14,906 bases of DNA from Peptacetobacter sp900539645. Its GTDB lineage: Bacteria; Bacillota; Clostridia; Peptostreptococcales; Peptostreptococcaceae. Each line of letters opens with the position of its first letter. Within the stretch, counting starts at the first letter, position 1. The notes beneath the pieces are model-generated. The model did not search any database. It was not told where the DNA came from and saw only the letters and a list, made by a program, of their open reading frames with translations. Below, piece by piece: positions 13,713 through 14,906 of this stretch. The translations under genes and the position numbers were made by a program. Location of the stretch: positions 1 to 14,906 of the forward strand of contig NZ_JBLOUI010000054.1 in the NCBI RefSeq assembly GCF_047807365.1, read 5' to 3'.

Positions 13713-14669
13713 TTATTTATTAACTTTTAAATCATTTTTTACAAATTGTCTTTTTATAAGATCGTTGTGTCTTGGTTTTATCCATATCAGCTTTTGAATA
13801 TTTTCATTAAATAAATACGGTTTATTCAAGTAAGGTTTTAGGTCTATTTCACTTTTTGAGTGTATGCACAGCCTCATCATACCATCAGCTGTTACATTTA
13901 TCTTGTTGCATTTATTGCAGAAAGAGCATTCTAAAGGTGTTATTACACCTATTCTTCCCTTAGATCCTTTTACCTTGTAATAGCTTGCTATACTTCCTTT
14001 GTCGGTGTTTTCTATTTGTCTTATACCTGGAAGCTCTTCTATTACAGTTTTTATATCGTAGTGTCCTCTATTGTATATAGCTTTAGCCTCTCCATAAGGC
14101 ATAAATTCTATAAACCTCACATCTACTGGTATCCTTCTTGATATCTGTATAAAATCTATAATCTCATTGTCATTGAAGTCGTTTATAGCAACACAGTTTA
14201 TCTTTACTTTCATTCCTAATCTAAGACATGAATCTATCCCTGTTAATACCTCATTTAAGTTACCATTTCTTGTTACAGCATGGTATTTATACTGTTTAAG
14301 GGAATCTATACTCACATTTACACTTGTAAGACCACTATCTTTTAACCTCTGTGCTAACCTGACAAGAGTTGTACCGTTAGTAGTTAATGATATATCTCTT
14401 ATTCCACAATCTCTTGCACATTTTATAAAGTCTGGTAGATTTGGATGTAGTGTCGGCTCTCCTCCACCACCTACAAATTTTATTTTCTTTATTCCATTTT
14501 CAGCAAATGCTTTTATTAAAAATTTTATATCTTCAGCGCTTAGTACGTCATTTATATAATCAGGTCTGTATTTTGTGTCTGCTGGTTTACAATACACACA
14601 TTGTAAATTGCATCTATTTGTTATAGCTATTTTTAGATAGTCAACTACTCTACCGTATCTATCTAGCAT
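13713..14669 (-). CDS. MoaA-like radical SAM enzyme with altered GTP site
   Basis: The 318-residue protein has the radical SAM motif CNLQCVYC (Cys20, 24, 27), GGGGEP (67-72) for SAM binding, TTNG (96-99), and a second Fe-S cluster motif Cys251-x2-Cys254-x13-Cys268. RFIEFMPYGE (185-194) is also typical of MoaA, the GTP 3',8-cyclase of molybdenum cofactor synthesis. However, the three arginines that bind GTP in Staphylococcus aureus MoaA (Arg17, 266, 268) correspond here to Lys13, Lys256 and Asn258, and the C-terminal Gly-Gly is absent (the chain ends LKVNK). It may be a divergent MoaA, or a relative acting on another substrate such as a peptide. No other moa genes are in the window. AGAGGATTA precedes the ATG; an 18-nt gap separates it from a 28-codon ORF. 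Confidence 0.85.
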   Translation of the reverse strand: MLDRYGRVVDYLKIAITNRCNLQCVYCKPADTKYRPDYINDVLSAEDIKFLIKAFAENGIKKIKFVGGGGEPTLHPNLPDFIKCARDCGIRDISLTTNGTTLVRLAQRLKDSGLTSVNVSIDSLKQYKYHAVTRNGNLNEVLTGIDSCLRLGMKVKINCVAINDFNDNEIIDFIQISRRIPVDVRFIEFMPYGEAKAIYNRGHYDIKTVIEELPGIRQIENTDKGSIASYYKVKGSKGRIGVITPLECSFCNKCNKINVTADGMMRLCIHSKSEIDLKPYLNKPYLFNENIQKLIWIKPRHNDLIKRQFVKNDLKVNK

Positions 14670-14687
14670 TAATCCTCTATCCTAAGA

Positions 14688-14774
14688 TCAATTTATAAAT
14701 CTTATATTAATTTTTTGATTTTCTAAACATATGCAATTTTTTTCGTATATTTCAACCACCTTTTTATTTTTCAT
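14688..14774 (-). CDS. 28-residue ORF upstream of the radical SAM gene
   Basis: The frame encodes MKNKKVVEIYEKNCICLENQ followed by KINIRFIN. A strong ribosome binding site AGGAG lies 8 nt before the ATG, and the stop is 18 nt before the radical SAM start, so the two are probably translated from one message. The product is basic and contains a Cys-Ile-Cys pair. It could be a peptide substrate of the enzyme, a regulatory leader peptide, or a remnant of a larger gene. I do not recognise the sequence. Confidence 0.5.
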   Translation of the reverse strand: MKNKKVVEIYEKNCICLENQKINIRFIN

Positions 14775-14826
14775 TTTAAACACTCCTGATTATTATTTAC
14801 GCTCTGTTAACTTATTTAGTATTGAA

Positions 14827-14895
14827 TCTCGACCCCGGTAGGGTTTACAATGATTTCACCCAAAAACACATTCCCCCTACGGAAAGGAGTCGAGA
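14827..14895 (-). other. Folded element of unknown type upstream of the small ORF
   Basis: On the minus strand TCTCGACTCC (from 14895) pairs with GGGGTCGAGA (ending at 14827) over 10 bp including one G-T pair. Inside it GTAGGG pairs with CCCTAC (14875-14880 with 14838-14843), enclosing 31 nt. No T-run follows. It could be a structured leader RNA or riboswitch, the end of an IS200/IS605-type element (the strand continues ATTCAA after the stem), or the edge of a repeat array, since the last plus-strand bases read ATTGAAACC. The window stops too soon to decide. Confidence 0.45.
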
Positions 14896-14906
14896 AAATT
14901 GAAACC

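Noticed and set aside
14827..14895. Tetrahydrofolate riboswitch, because GGTGAAATCATTG resembles its 3' part
   Set aside because: The matching 5' segment that should pair with it is missing and one base is inserted in the motif.
14873..14906. CRISPR repeat at the right edge, because it ends ATTGAAACC
   Set aside because: Only one possible unit is visible, no spaced copies occur before it and no cas gene is in the window; the 10-bp stem with the neighbouring sequence suggests a different structure.

Overview
The window is AT-rich DNA from a low-GC anaerobic Firmicute. A short-chain clostridial flavodoxin, a DUF3793 protein, a FeoA-FeoB fusion, a WYL regulator and a hydroxysteroid-dehydrogenase-like SDR together suggest a gut or host-associated Clostridia member, probably Peptostreptococcaceae or a relative. 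That is inference from gene families; no rRNA or species marker is present. It reads as ordinary chromosome with short operons and some small mobile or structured DNA.

Left part (1-1700): the mannitol permease gene mtlA on the minus strand has a dense control region: a consensus promoter, an exact 14/14 CcpA cre site between -35 and -10, a perfect 14-bp palindrome just after the start site, and inverted half-sites upstream. It ends in a strong terminator. Directly after that terminator, in the same orientation, a group IIC intron begins and runs out of the window.

1740-4290: three plus-strand genes encode a YoaP-type acetyltransferase, a WYL-domain regulator and a GyrI-like small-molecule-binding protein. 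The first and third are preceded by the same arrangement (GACA-N5-TGTC, then exactly 13 nt, then TATAAT), so they probably form a small stress or drug-response regulon, perhaps run by the WYL protein.

4286-4756: the convergent intergenic space is filled by two inverted copies of an undescribed ~190-bp quasi-palindromic element. Their outer ends supply the stop codons of both flanking genes, and the middle stems differ in sequence but keep pairing.

4754-8378, minus strand: a four-gene cluster (GNAT acetyltransferase, alpha/beta hydrolase, nucleotidyltransferase, small membrane protein) follows its own promoter. Upstream of it, separated by a terminator, is an NADP-type SDR resembling clostridial 7-alpha-hydroxysteroid dehydrogenase.

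8534-13600, minus strand, iron theme: a FeoA-FeoB fusion; a membrane-anchored DUF4097 protein with a charged insert; and a DUF3793-flavodoxin operon whose promoter is flanked by two good Fur boxes. The flavodoxin operon is therefore very likely induced under iron limitation.

Right end (13713-14906), minus strand: a MoaA-like radical SAM enzyme keeps both Fe-S cluster motifs but lacks the GTP-binding arginines and C-terminal Gly-Gly of true MoaA. It is preceded by an 18-nt gap, a 28-codon ORF with a strong ribosome binding site, and further upstream a long folded element. This is the best candidate for an unusual system, possibly a modified peptide or a divergent cofactor pathway.
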